64,000 bases of DNA from Flavobacteriaceae bacterium (GTDB lineage: Bacteria > Bacteroidota > Bacteroidia > Flavobacteriales > Weeksellaceae). Position numbers and translations under genes: made by a program. The notes under the pieces were generated by a model. It did not search any database and had not been told where the DNA came from. It saw only the letters and a list, made by a program, of their open reading frames with translations. Shown here piece by piece: positions 27,037-35,254 of the stretch; positions within the stretch are counted from its first letter, which is position 1; the number at the start of each line of letters is the position of its first letter. The stretch lies in assembly GCA_012522185.1 (NCBI GenBank), contig JAAYKY010000022.1, positions 1-64,000 on the forward strand. The letters run 5' to 3'.

Positions 27037-27780
27037 TTATTTCTCAAGCCATAGTTTAAAATCGTTTACCCTTTCGCGAGCCACAATCAACTCCTCCTCT
27101 ACTCCTTTGATAAACAACTGAAAACGACTTCCCGAATGCGTAGTTATACTGTCAATATAGGTAAGATTTATAATTGCATTTCGGCTGATTCGAAAAAAAA
27201 CTTTGGGATTTAGTTGCGATTCCAAATCAATTAAACTTTGTTCAATCGGATATTCGCGATTCTCGGTAAGTAGATAAGTTCCTTTATTTTTTGAATAAAA
27301 ACATCCAATATTCTCTACATTAATCGTCTTTAGATTCGATCCAATTTTCACCAAAAATCTTTCCCGATAAGGATTTTCAAAATTATTGATCAATAAATTT
27401 TTTAACTGAAATGAGTCCCAAATCATCGGATGAATTCGCTCCCGGTATTTCGCTAAAGCTTGACGCAAATCTATTTTATGAATAGGTTTCAATAAATAAT
27501 CTATACTATTGAATTTAAACGCTTTGAGCGCATATTCATCATAGGCGGTTGTGAAAATAATTGAACTTTTGGGCTTCACTTCTTTAAAAATCTCGAAACT
27601 AATTCCATCTCCAAGTTGAATGTCCAAAAAAATTAAATCGGGATCTTCATTATTTTGAAACCAATGAATGGATTCCTTCACGCTATTGAGCATCGCAATG
27701 GGTTCGATTCCTTCGTCTTGAAGTAATTTCACCAAATAGCGTGCAGCGGGTTTTTCGTCTTCTATGATGATGGTTTTCAT
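27037..27780 (-). CDS. LytTR-type response regulator
   Basis: 247 residues: a receiver domain (1-118) with acidic pair EDE near residue 7-9, phosphoacceptor Asp53 in LIFLDIQLGDG and Lys in DYLLKPI, then a LytTR DNA-binding domain (about 142-245, with FLVKIGSNLKTI, FFRISRNAIINL and a terminal ARERVNDFKLWL). LytTR domains bind paired direct repeats of about 9-11 bp; just such a pair lies upstream of the kinase gene. It is the last gene of the kinase-2TM-regulator operon (16 bp after the 2TM gene) and should be activated by the kinase encoded two genes upstream. Confidence 0.93.
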   Translation of the reverse strand: MKTIIIEDEKPAARYLVKLLQDEGIEPIAMLNSVKESIHWFQNNEDPDLIFLDIQLGDGISFEIFKEVKPKSSIIFTTAYDEYALKAFKFNSIDYLLKPIHKIDLRQALAKYRERIHPMIWDSFQLKNLLINNFENPYRERFLVKIGSNLKTINVENIGCFYSKNKGTYLLTENREYPIEQSLIDLESQLNPKVFFRISRNAIINLTYIDSITTHSGSRFQLFIKGVEEELIVARERVNDFKLWLEK

Positions 27781-27795
27781 GGATTTAATTTAGAA

Positions 27796-28092
27796 TCAAT
27801 TATTGGTTCTTATTTTTCTTTGCTTTTCTAATTCCTTTCGAATTTGTTTTTCTTTCCATGTCGAACTATTGAAAAACCCAAAAACGCCAAGTCCATGAAA
27901 AATCAATCCGATTCCCCATCCTGCAATCGGAAAAATAGGCCAGAAAAAACCTCCATTTCTCAAGCTAAGAAAACTTAAAAATCCGTTTACAATCAAATAA
28001 CAACTTAAGTGAATGTAAAATCCAATTTTCTCCTCGACTGCTTTTTTTGCAATCTCATACTCTTCTACTGTATAATTTTTTTGTGCTTCCAT
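27796..28092 (-). CDS. 2TM domain protein
   Basis: 98 residues with two transmembrane helices (about 25-42 and 50-72) and the 2TM-domain ending VFGFFNSSTWKEKQIRKELEKQRK. The same domain, very similar in layout, forms the C-terminus of the histidine kinase upstream (GFFNSSSWKDRMIQKELERKKK). 2TM proteins commonly sit beside LytTR systems in Flavobacteriia but have no assigned function. It lies between the kinase (16 bp) and the regulator (15 bp), all one transcript. An adaptor or partner role toward the kinase's own 2TM tail is an inference. Confidence 0.85.
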   Translation of the reverse strand: MEAQKNYTVEEYEIAKKAVEEKIGFYIHLSCYLIVNGFLSFLSLRNGGFFWPIFPIAGWGIGLIFHGLGVFGFFNSSTWKEKQIRKELEKQRKIRTNN

Positions 28093-28108
28093 AAGACTTT
28101 AATTTATT

Positions 28109-29461
28109 TTAGTTGAATCGTTCAGTTTCCTTTTTCTTTCGCTCTAATTCCTTTTGAATCATTCGATCTTTCCAAGAACTGGAATTAAAAAATCCAAAAA
28201 CCTCGATGTAATGGAAAAAAACGCCCATTCCCCATCCCAAAAGCGCCCAATAAGCCCAATCGTAACTTCCATCTCTTAAATCCAGAAACGTCAAAAAAAG
28301 ATTTACGATGATGTAACTCGCCAGATTCCAATAAAAATCCTGAACATCATCAACTCGTTTTTTCGCCGCTTTGATTTCTTCTTTTGTGTAATTTTGTTCT
28401 ACTTCCATAGCAATTGTTTTTTCTGTTAATAAAGGAATTCTTACCCTGAATTCTTCTGCAGTTTGATGAATTTCAACTTCTTTTCGGGTGAAAGTTTTAT
28501 AGCGATTTATGATGTTCCGAAGTCCTTTTCCAGTGCTATCATGAAGTTGACTCTTAAGCTGTAAATTATTTATAATCAACAAATAATATCCCTCCAAACT
28601 GACTTGAACCTTCAAAGGCTCTTCCGATGAAATTCGATTGTGTTTGATGCAATTCTCCAATAAGATCTGAAGCGAAAGTGGAACAATTTTATAACCAGTT
28701 GGAATTTCAGATGCAATTTCAAATTCAAGTCCGTCTTCGTATCGTTTCTGAATTAAATTCATATACGTTCGACTGAATTCAATTTCCTCTTCCAATGAAA
28801 CCAAAGCTTTGTCCTTTTGCTCCAATACGTAGCGATAAACCCTAGAAAGTTCCCCCACAAATTCTTGTGCATTCTCAGGGTTTTCTACTATCAATCCATT
28901 GAGCACATTCAAACTATTGAATAGAAAATGGGAACCGATTTGGGATTTTAAGGATTCATGTTCCGTGGAAATCTGTATGACTTTTTCCTTTTGTTCTTTT
29001 AATTTATGGGCTTGATAATGCTGAATTAGAGCGATAACGTGAAAAATAGTGGCAATCGTCGTAGCAATCCAAATCAACCTGCTCAGAGAATCCAAAGATT
29101 TCATGGAAAGTATCCAATTTGTAGAATCTTTCAAGTCGTTACCCAATACGAGCAACATCAGGAAATAGAGAATCCCTCCTGCCAAAAGTGTTACAATACT
29201 GCTTCCCAAAATTCCAGTCAACAAGCGTTTGGTAAAACTCTTCCAATCAAATCCTGGAAATTTCTTTTCCACAAAATCGGAAACAGGCGCATTGGCAAAA
29301 TAAAGTCCGATAGTGAAAAACAAAGTCCATAGAAAATTGGTCAATATGTCTTTCCACACGGGAAGTTGTTTGTTATTGAAGATGTACAACAAGATGAAAA
29401 ACAATGAAATCAGCACCGAAATCACGGAAATATTGCGGATATGTCGGTTCAGTTTTTTCAT
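28109..29461 (-). CDS. LytS-like histidine kinase with fused C-terminal 2TM domain
   Basis: 450 residues from the ATG at 29461; an upstream frame extension to 29599 would start inside the operator. Four hydrophobic segments occupy residues 12-28, 40-58, 82-107 and 125-147. The His_kinase domain has the phosphoacceptor His178 in QIGSHFLFNSLN (the usual Pro before His is Ser) and an HATPase with Asn270 (LLENCIKHN) and GKGLRNIINR. After the ATPase, residues 358-450 form a complete 2TM domain with EEIKAAKKRV, two helices and a basic tail. A kinase with membrane spans at both ends would place its catalytic core in a loop between membrane anchors. It heads the operon with a free 2TM protein and a LytTR regulator. 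Confidence 0.9.
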   Translation of the reverse strand: MKKLNRHIRNISVISVLISLFFILLYIFNNKQLPVWKDILTNFLWTLFFTIGLYFANAPVSDFVEKKFPGFDWKSFTKRLLTGILGSSIVTLLAGGILYFLMLLVLGNDLKDSTNWILSMKSLDSLSRLIWIATTIATIFHVIALIQHYQAHKLKEQKEKVIQISTEHESLKSQIGSHFLFNSLNVLNGLIVENPENAQEFVGELSRVYRYVLEQKDKALVSLEEEIEFSRTYMNLIQKRYEDGLEFEIASEIPTGYKIVPLSLQILLENCIKHNRISSEEPLKVQVSLEGYYLLIINNLQLKSQLHDSTGKGLRNIINRYKTFTRKEVEIHQTAEEFRVRIPLLTEKTIAMEVEQNYTKEEIKAAKKRVDDVQDFYWNLASYIIVNLFLTFLDLRDGSYDWAYWALLGWGMGVFFHYIEVFGFFNSSSWKDRMIQKELERKKKETERFN

Positions 29462-29539
29462 TTGATAAACCATTCTAAAATCAAAACACTGAGATAAATT
29501 ATAATCCGAATCATCGTTTTTACATTTAATTAATTGGAT

Positions 29540-29613
29540 CAAAATTCGCTCATCGAATAAATTTATCAAAAAACTTTTGGATGAACTGTAAAATTCCAAT
29601 GATGAATTGTAAA
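29540..29613 (-). promoter_or_regulatory. LytTR operator pair and promoter of the kinase operon
   Basis: On the minus strand the 13-mers TTTACAATTCATC (29613-29601) and TTTACAGTTCATC (29592-29580) differ by one base and are 21 bp apart, the pair geometry and ACAnTTCA core of LytTR-domain sites (AgrA, ComE). Ten nt further comes TTTG (29570-29567), then exactly 19 nt, then GAATTTTG (29547-29540), one mismatch to TAnnTTTG. The operator is placed as for an activator touching RNA polymerase at -33. Confidence 0.72.
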
Positions 29614-29634
29614 GTGTATATTAAGAATTTCTTT

Positions 29635-30756
29635 TCAATTCAATCCTTCCCACCATTTTGTGAAATTTTGAGTGGAATCTTTCAGAAAGAAAGTTTCGCC
29701 GATTTTGGGCGTCACATACGGCATTCCGACTTTTTCTGCTTCGATGATTACACGTTTCATCGGATCGTCCCAAGTATGATTTCCTAATTTGAATTTTGAA
29801 TTATGAACCGGCATAAATCGTTTCGCTTTCAGTTCCTGCGCGACTTTCACAACTTCTTCAGGCAAAAAGTGGATGTATTTCCATTTCTCATCATATTGTC
29901 CGTTTTCCAAAATCGCCAGATCAAATGGACCGAATTCCTCACCGATTTTTTTGAAATGTGAATCATAACCGGAATCTCCTCCAATGAAAATTTTGCTTTT
30001 AGGTGTTTCCAACACAAAAGAAACCCAAAGTGTGTTGTTTCGCTTAAAAGTTCTTCCCGAAAAATGCCTTCCCGGAACGGCATAAATCTGAATGGAATCA
30101 TCCAGTTTCAGACTTTCGTTCCAATCCAATTCAGTGATTATTTTTGGATCATATCCCCAATGTTCCAGGTGTGCACCTACGCCCAATCCGGTGATCACTT
30201 TTTTTACTTTGGGAATCAAATCAATAACTGTTTTATGGTCTAGATGATCGTAATGATCGTGTGTGATGAGCATATAATCAATTTCAGGAAGGTCGGCGGC
30301 CGTGGCAATTTCACTTCCGGGAAAAGCACGATTGGTACCCGCAAGCGGCGAAGCATTTCCGCTGAAAACCGGGTCAATCAGGTATTTTTTTCCTTCTAAT
30401 TGAATGTAATACGATGAATGCCCAAACCAAATCAGCAAATCTTCATCGGGATCTAAATTCTTCCAATCGGGTTTGACAGAAGGAATAGAATCCAGCGGTA
30501 CTACATTCGGATATTTTGTAAAAAGAAAATCCCAGAAAACGCCAAACATCGTATAACCTTCGGCCAACGAAGGTGTTTCTGTCAAGTTGTGAAATTGTCC
30601 ATTGCGGTAATTCGGAGATTTTTGAATTCGTTCCAAACGCTCTCCCGATGGTGCTTTCCCAAATATTGGATGTTGCATATAACCCCAAATTCCAAGGATC
30701 ATCAAACTCATCAGCACCAAAAATCCAATCAACATTTTCTTTATTTTTTTCTTCAT
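29635..30756 (-). CDS. MBL-fold metallohydrolase (UlaG/NAPE-PLD-like), membrane-anchored
   Basis: 373 residues with an N-terminal hydrophobic anchor (about 8-27) and a metallo-beta-lactamase fold. LLIWFGHSSYYIQLEG opens the domain, LITHDHYDHLD is the HxHxDH metal motif, PGRHFSGRTF and GGDSGYDSHFKKIG carry later ligands, and PVHNSKFKLG ends the site. The closest described families are the lactonase UlaG and the phospholipase D NAPE-PLD, which share this layout; the substrate is not known. The protein is probably anchored in the periplasmic face of the membrane. Confidence 0.85.
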   Translation of the reverse strand: MKKKIKKMLIGFLVLMSLMILGIWGYMQHPIFGKAPSGERLERIQKSPNYRNGQFHNLTETPSLAEGYTMFGVFWDFLFTKYPNVVPLDSIPSVKPDWKNLDPDEDLLIWFGHSSYYIQLEGKKYLIDPVFSGNASPLAGTNRAFPGSEIATAADLPEIDYMLITHDHYDHLDHKTVIDLIPKVKKVITGLGVGAHLEHWGYDPKIITELDWNESLKLDDSIQIYAVPGRHFSGRTFKRNNTLWVSFVLETPKSKIFIGGDSGYDSHFKKIGEEFGPFDLAILENGQYDEKWKYIHFLPEEVVKVAQELKAKRFMPVHNSKFKLGNHTWDDPMKRVIIEAEKVGMPYVTPKIGETFFLKDSTQNFTKWWEGLN

Positions 30757-30793
30757 ATTTTTTTTCGAAGTTCGTTTTTAATTTGAAAATTGC

Positions 30794-31387
30794 TTATTCA
30801 TCAATTTTCTCAAAATAATAGAACAATCCTTGCTTAACAAAAGTATCAAATTCCAATAATGACAAACTTAGATTATACTCCGAATTTATGTTTTTCATTT
30901 TTTCAAAGGTAGAATAATCAAACTCTCGAATTTCTTTATAAAATCTATTACCTAAATAATTAAAGTAATATTCTGTAATAACTGTATTATTTACACTTAT
31001 CTCACTTCCATCTTCAGTTGTAAACTTTTTAAAGTTCTGAGATTTATATTTAGATACATTTTCATTTAAAAGCTGAGAATATAGATCGGGGTTTACTTTT
31101 ATTTCCTGAAACTCTTTTTCATTATGAAACGCCTGAATTGAAAGTTCATTTTGATGAAAGAAAAAAAGTATATATACATTTTCCATTTTTTTATAAAAAT
31201 CCTCATCATTATATCGAACAATGAAGTAATTGTCATTTTCATTTAACGTGATGTCATTTTTTTGTGCTATCAAAAATGAAAATTCTGTTGCGAATTGTTT
31301 TTCTTTTACTCCCTGACTATCAACAACATTCGTTGAACACGAACTTGTTATGAATAATATCAAAAAGGAGATAATTAAAACTTTCAT
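30794..31387 (-). CDS. Lipoprotein of unknown function
   Basis: 197 residues with a clear lipoprotein signal (MKVLIISFLILFITSSC). The mature part is Asn/Lys/Phe-rich with predicted alpha-beta character (YFIVRYNDEDFYKKMENVYI and STFEKMKNINSEYNLSLSLL) and matches no family I recognise. It is markedly A/T-rich compared with its neighbours. It lies between the serine hydrolase and the MBL genes on the same strand with 58 bp and 37 bp gaps. Confidence 0.6.
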   Translation of the reverse strand: MKVLIISFLILFITSSCSTNVVDSQGVKEKQFATEFSFLIAQKNDITLNENDNYFIVRYNDEDFYKKMENVYILFFFHQNELSIQAFHNEKEFQEIKVNPDLYSQLLNENVSKYKSQNFKKFTTEDGSEISVNNTVITEYYFNYLGNRFYKEIREFDYSTFEKMKNINSEYNLSLSLLEFDTFVKQGLFYYFEKIDE

Positions 31388-31445
31388 GATTTTTAAATAC
31401 TAAATTGTCAATTCACTATTCAATTTTGTGAATTATAAATCTTAT

Positions 31446-32987
31446 TTAATCAACCTTCACAAAATCCAAATCCTGAAAATCATAACTGAAATCGGTCAAT
31501 GGAGAAATCGGCTCCATTTTCAATCCGGTGATTTTACCATTTTCGGTTTGGACAAAAACAAAAGCATCGGCGTGCAGATAGGCATTGTCCCACTTCACCG
31601 CATAGGTATTGTCTTTGTAATAAAACATTTCACCTTTCAACTGACCTGATCGTTTGGACGTGAAACGAAGTTTTCTTTTTTCGTTTGAAATTCTAATTTC
31701 CCCGAACCAATTGTCTTGATAAGTCCCGATTAAATCCTTGGTTTCGGGCTGTTTTGATTTTTTATTCTTCTCAACTGTTTCCCAAACTTCCGAAGTGATT
31801 TTATCTGCATCCCCTTTTCTTTGGGAAATCAATTCGTCGTATTCCTTTACCCAATCTCTTTCGGGAAGTCCGAGATAGAAATCTTTAATCGTATTGGAAA
31901 CCGCCATAAAAGCGGCACCTTCTTGTTGGTTCGTCAAAACAATGATGCCCAAATCGAGCTGCGGAAACATAATGATTTGCGTGACAATCCCTTCCAATCC
32001 GCCCGTGTGCGAAACCTGTAATTTCCCGGCCATGTCTTCCACCACAAAACCAAGTCCGTATGCCCGAAACAAAGAATGATAAGGTTCTTTGGTCGCGAAC
32101 GGCATCAAGGTCTGAGGTTTGGAAAGTTCGCGCATTCGCTCTTCCGAAACCAGTTGAATTCCCTCTTTCGTTTTCCCGTAATTCAATTGAAACTGAACCC
32201 ATTTTGTCAGGTCATTGACATTCGAATAAATTCCGGCGGCGGCATCAAAAATCGGATTGGTATATCGGTCGATGACTTTTAAATTACCGTCAATCGGAAC
32301 ATGGGGCGCAATGGCATTGGATTTATCTTTCAGCGTATTCCAATTGGGCGCTGTACGGTTCATTTCCAAAGGTTCTAAAAATTTCTTTTGAATGAAATCG
32401 GTCCAGCTCATTCCCGAAACTCTTTCGATCACCACTCCGGCAATGATGTACAATAAATTATCGTAATCATACTTCGAACGGAAATCCGAAACCGGTTTTA
32501 GAAACTGAATGTTTTGAATGATATCTCTGGGTGTAAAATCGTGTCCGTCCGGCCAGACCATCAGATCGCCTGCGCCGAGTCCGAGCCCGCTGCGGTGCGT
32601 CACCAAATCCCGAATGGTAAATTCTTCGGTCACATAATCATTGTACATTTTAAATTCGGGAATGTATTTTTTGACTTTATCGTCCCAATTGATTTTCCCT
32701 TCGTCGATCAAAAGCGCTATGGCAGTTGTGGTAAAAGCTTTGGAATTGGATGCAATCCCAAAATTGGTATCGGCATTTACTTTTTCTCCGGTTTCGATGT
32801 TGGCAAGGCCGTAACCTTTTGCCAGAACAACATTTCCGTTGTGAACAATCCCGACGGCAATGCCAGGTACATTAAAAGTTTCGAGGGTTTTCTCTACTAG
32901 AACATCGACTTTTTGTTCGGAAATCTCCTGCGAAAAAACGGTTGAAGCTAAGAAAATCAGAATCAGGAAAAAGTATTTTTTATTCAT
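31446..32987 (-). CDS. Serine hydrolase, class C beta-lactamase/DD-peptidase-like
   Basis: 513 residues: signal peptide (MNKKYFFLILIFLASTVFSQ), a beta-lactamase-family domain (about 25-365) with SxxK in ASNSKAF, YxN in YDYDNLLY and HTGG as the KTG-equivalent, then a C-terminal DUF3471-type lipocalin-like domain (about 405-513). Such proteins are peptidases, esterases or lactamase relatives; only enzyme tests could tell which. It is the first gene of a same-strand run with the lipoprotein and MBL genes. Confidence 0.88.
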   Translation of the reverse strand: MNKKYFFLILIFLASTVFSQEISEQKVDVLVEKTLETFNVPGIAVGIVHNGNVVLAKGYGLANIETGEKVNADTNFGIASNSKAFTTTAIALLIDEGKINWDDKVKKYIPEFKMYNDYVTEEFTIRDLVTHRSGLGLGAGDLMVWPDGHDFTPRDIIQNIQFLKPVSDFRSKYDYDNLLYIIAGVVIERVSGMSWTDFIQKKFLEPLEMNRTAPNWNTLKDKSNAIAPHVPIDGNLKVIDRYTNPIFDAAAGIYSNVNDLTKWVQFQLNYGKTKEGIQLVSEERMRELSKPQTLMPFATKEPYHSLFRAYGLGFVVEDMAGKLQVSHTGGLEGIVTQIIMFPQLDLGIIVLTNQQEGAAFMAVSNTIKDFYLGLPERDWVKEYDELISQRKGDADKITSEVWETVEKNKKSKQPETKDLIGTYQDNWFGEIRISNEKRKLRFTSKRSGQLKGEMFYYKDNTYAVKWDNAYLHADAFVFVQTENGKITGLKMEPISPLTDFSYDFQDLDFVKVD

Positions 32988-33103
32988 TTTTTTTAAATTA
33001 CGCCGTAAAAATAATTAATTAAATTCAAGTCTATATTGAATTCGATTTTAAGTTGGAAATGATTGTTTAATAAATTTGAACCACATTGTTTAATTTCTCG
33101 TAG

Positions 33104-33123
33104 CCCTGAGTTTCAACTCGGGG
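33104..33123. repeat. Extragenic hairpin related to the repeat block at 42.8-43.9 kb
   Basis: CCCTGAGTT-TC-AACTCGGGG, a 9-bp stem with one G-T pair, preceded by GTAG. It resembles the CCCCGAGCT/AGCTCGGGG hairpin in the two composite repeats further on, and lies between divergent genes. Confidence 0.5.
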
Positions 33124-33156
33124 AAATGATAATTAATTTAATCTTAATTTTAACGC

Positions 33157-33858
33157 ATGAAAGATTTAATGGGTCAGGCCATTTGGGACTATTACCACGA
33201 TAATTCTCCGGAGGATATTCAAACCGAAACTTCGATTTCGGAATTGGATGAACTTCCGGTGGAATATCTTTTCCGGGATTTCGAGGGAATGAATTTGCTT
33301 GAGCAAAAAGCGCTGGAACTCGCAAATGGAAAAGTTCTAGATGTTGGAGCCGGTGCTGGTTCGCATAGTTTGTATTTGCAAAATGAAAAAAATCTGGACG
33401 TAACGGCTTTGGATATTTCGCCCAAATCCATTGAAGTGTGCAAACTTCGAGGTGTTCAAAAAACGGTTTGTGAAAATTTATTGAACTATTCGCCCGAAGA
33501 AAAATTCGATACGATTTTACTTCTGATGAACGGAACCGGAATTTTTCAAACGATGGATCAAATTGATGTTTATTTGAAAAAACTTTCATCTTTATTAAAT
33601 CCAAACGGAAAAATCCTCATTGACGGAACCGATTTGCTTTATATGTATCAAAATCAGGAAGGAAATTTCTCCATTCCTATTGCGAATTATTATGGCGAAG
33701 TGGATTATTATCTTTATTACAAAGGCGAAAAAGAAATTCCTTTCAAATGGCTTTATCTGGATTATTTGCTTTTGAGTGATTTCGCTGAAAAACAGAATCT
33801 CAAAACTGATTTAATCCTCAAAGAAGGCGATGCTTATCTGGCCGAAGTTTCCAAATAA
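33157..33858 (+). CDS. SAM-dependent methyltransferase (class I)
   Basis: 233 residues. Motif I is KVLDVGAGAGSHSLYLQ (about 62-78), motif II ALDISPKSIEVCKLRG, and motif IV TILLLMNGTGIF, followed by LNPNGKILIDGTDL. The N-terminus (DLMGQAIWDYYHDN) is typical of a group of small-molecule methyltransferases in Flavobacteriia; the substrate is unknown. It stands alone between the serine hydrolase and miaE. Confidence 0.85.
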   Translation: MKDLMGQAIWDYYHDNSPEDIQTETSISELDELPVEYLFRDFEGMNLLEQKALELANGKVLDVGAGAGSHSLYLQNEKNLDVTALDISPKSIEVCKLRGVQKTVCENLLNYSPEEKFDTILLLMNGTGIFQTMDQIDVYLKKLSSLLNPNGKILIDGTDLLYMYQNQEGNFSIPIANYYGEVDYYLYYKGEKEIPFKWLYLDYLLLSDFAEKQNLKTDLILKEGDAYLAEVSK

Positions 33859-33902
33859 ATTTGGCTAACTTTGCTTCGGATTTTAAGAATCTGATATTCC
33901 TG

Positions 33903-33929
33903 AATAAAAGCTTTCAAAACGCTTTTATT
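33903..33929 (+). terminator. Hairpin between methyltransferase gene and miaE
   Basis: AATAAAAGC, 9 nt loop, GCTTTTATT: a perfect 9-bp stem but A/T-rich and without a long T run. It lies downstream of TAACTTTG (33866-33873), a perfect -7 box, so it may instead be a 5' leader hairpin of miaE. Confidence 0.4.
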
Positions 33930-33958
33930 TATGTTTAAATTTAATTTAGAATTGAATT

Positions 33959-34540
33959 ATGTTAGGATTAAAATTACCAACCGACCCACGATGGGCAAAC
34001 ATTGCCGAAGGAAATTTAGAGGAAATTCTTACTGATCATGCCTGGTGCGAACAAAAAGCTGCCTCCAATGCTATTTATTTGATAATCAACAATTCAGAAT
34101 TACCTGATTTGGTTACGACGATGACAGAAATTGCTTTGGAAGAAATGCAACATTTCCAAATGGTTCACAACATCATAAAAGAACGTGGTTATACATTGGG
34201 CAGAGAAAGAGCGGATGATTATGTAGGAAAGCTCATGAAATTCTGTAAAAAAGACGGTTCAAGAAATCAATCTTTCATCGATCGGCTTTTATTTGCTGCT
34301 ATGATTGAAGCCAGAAGTTGCGAACGTTTCCGTGTTTTGTCGACCAATATCAAAGACCAAGAATTGGCGAAATTTTATCATGAACTCATGGTTTCCGAAG
34401 CCAACCACTATACGGTTTTCCTTGGTTTTGCTCGAAAATATGCAGTGGATGTGGACGTTGAAAAACGTTGGCAGGAATGGTTGGACTTTGAAGGGGAATT
34501 GATTAAAAGCTACGGGACCAAAGAACAAATTCATGGGTAA
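33959..34540 (+). CDS. miaE: tRNA-(ms2io6A)-hydroxylase-like protein
   Basis: 193 residues of the ferritin-like MiaE fold. The diiron ligands are visible in four helices: HAWCEQKAAS (Glu), ALEEMQHFQMVH (Glu-x-x-His), MIEARSCERF (Glu) and VSEANHYTVF (Glu-x-x-His). In enterics MiaE hydroxylates 2-methylthio-N6-isopentenyladenosine 37 of tRNA. Bacteroidota homologues are annotated by similarity and not by assay. The length matches the family. Confidence 0.88.
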   Translation: MLGLKLPTDPRWANIAEGNLEEILTDHAWCEQKAASNAIYLIINNSELPDLVTTMTEIALEEMQHFQMVHNIIKERGYTLGRERADDYVGKLMKFCKKDGSRNQSFIDRLLFAAMIEARSCERFRVLSTNIKDQELAKFYHELMVSEANHYTVFLGFARKYAVDVDVEKRWQEWLDFEGELIKSYGTKEQIHG

Positions 34541-34574
34541 AGCCCTCCCCAAACCCCTCCCAAGGAGGGACTTA
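34541..34574. repeat. C-rich extragenic repeat with inverted arms
   Basis: A GC-rich patch directly after the miaE stop, with CCCTCCC-AA-GGAGGG arms preceded by a second CCCTCCCC. Such C-rich palindromic units are scattered between genes in many Flavobacteriia and stand out from the A/T-rich surroundings here. Confidence 0.5.
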
Positions 34575-34628
34575 AAATAGAGTATGAAAAAGCGAACTTC
34601 GAAATTCGCAAAACGATAAACCAAAAAC

Positions 34629-35207
34629 ATGAAACTAGAAAACATTGTAAAAGAAAGAAGCGGCAACGTATGTGAACTCAGCGGCGAAACTGGAAATTTA
34701 AACTTTTATGAAGTAGAACCAACTTCGGGAAATCAACCCGAAAGAACGATTTTAATTTCGGACAAAGCATTGGCTCAAATTGAAAAAAGAGAAGAACCGG
34801 ACAGTGGTTATTGGGAAAGGTTTTTAGCCTCGGCGATGTGGAGCGAAGTTCCGGGTGTCCAAGTGGTTTCTTGGCGAATGCTCAACCGTTTTCGCAATGA
34901 ATCTTGGGCAGCCGATGCGCTGGATATGATGTATTTGGACGATGAAACGCTCGAATGGGCCAAGGCTTCCGGAGATCATATGGGCGATGGAACGGTGGAA
35001 TTGCACAAAGACAGCAACGGAAATATTTTACAAAATGGTGATACCGTCACTTTGATCAAAGATCTGGACGTGAAAGGCTCTTCCATAACCGCAAAAATCG
35101 GGACAGCAGTTAGAAACATCCGTTTGGTTCATGACAATGTAGAACAAATCGAAGGAAAAGTGGAAGGTCAATCCATTGTGATTTTAACTAAATTTGTCAA
35201 AAAATAA
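34629..35207 (+). CDS. PhnA-domain protein
   Basis: 192 residues. The C-terminal 70 residues are a PhnA domain: DSNGNILQNGDTVTLIKDL then DVKGSSITAKIGTAVRNIRL and EGKVEGQSIVILTKF, which is very close to family consensus. An N-terminal part (about 1-110) has a C-x-L-S-G-E-T-G segment (CELSGETGNLNFYEVEP), fewer cysteines than the PhnA zinc ribbon. The family was named alkylphosphonate uptake protein, but that role is doubtful and it is better described as function unknown. A strong terminator follows. Confidence 0.82.
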   Translation: MKLENIVKERSGNVCELSGETGNLNFYEVEPTSGNQPERTILISDKALAQIEKREEPDSGYWERFLASAMWSEVPGVQVVSWRMLNRFRNESWAADALDMMYLDDETLEWAKASGDHMGDGTVELHKDSNGNILQNGDTVTLIKDLDVKGSSITAKIGTAVRNIRLVHDNVEQIEGKVEGQSIVILTKFVKK

Positions 35208-35228
35208 TTTGAAAACATTTAAATAATC

Positions 35229-35252
35229 AGTCCGCAAATTGCGGACTTTTTT
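35229..35252. terminator. Rho-independent terminator, probably bidirectional
   Basis: AGTCCGC, 5 nt loop AAATT, GCGGACT, followed by TTTTT. It sits between the convergent phnA-domain and GNAT genes. Confidence 0.78.
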
Positions 35253-35254
35253 GT

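Noticed and set aside
29462-29599. N-terminal 46-residue extension of the 2TM-fused histidine kinase
   Set aside because: It would start within the LytTR operator and upstream of the -7 box; the ATG at 29461 gives a normal basic start before the first membrane helix.
33903-33929. Strong terminator after the methyltransferase gene
   Set aside because: The stem is A/T-rich and lacks a T run, and a -7 box lies just upstream, so it was listed only with low confidence.
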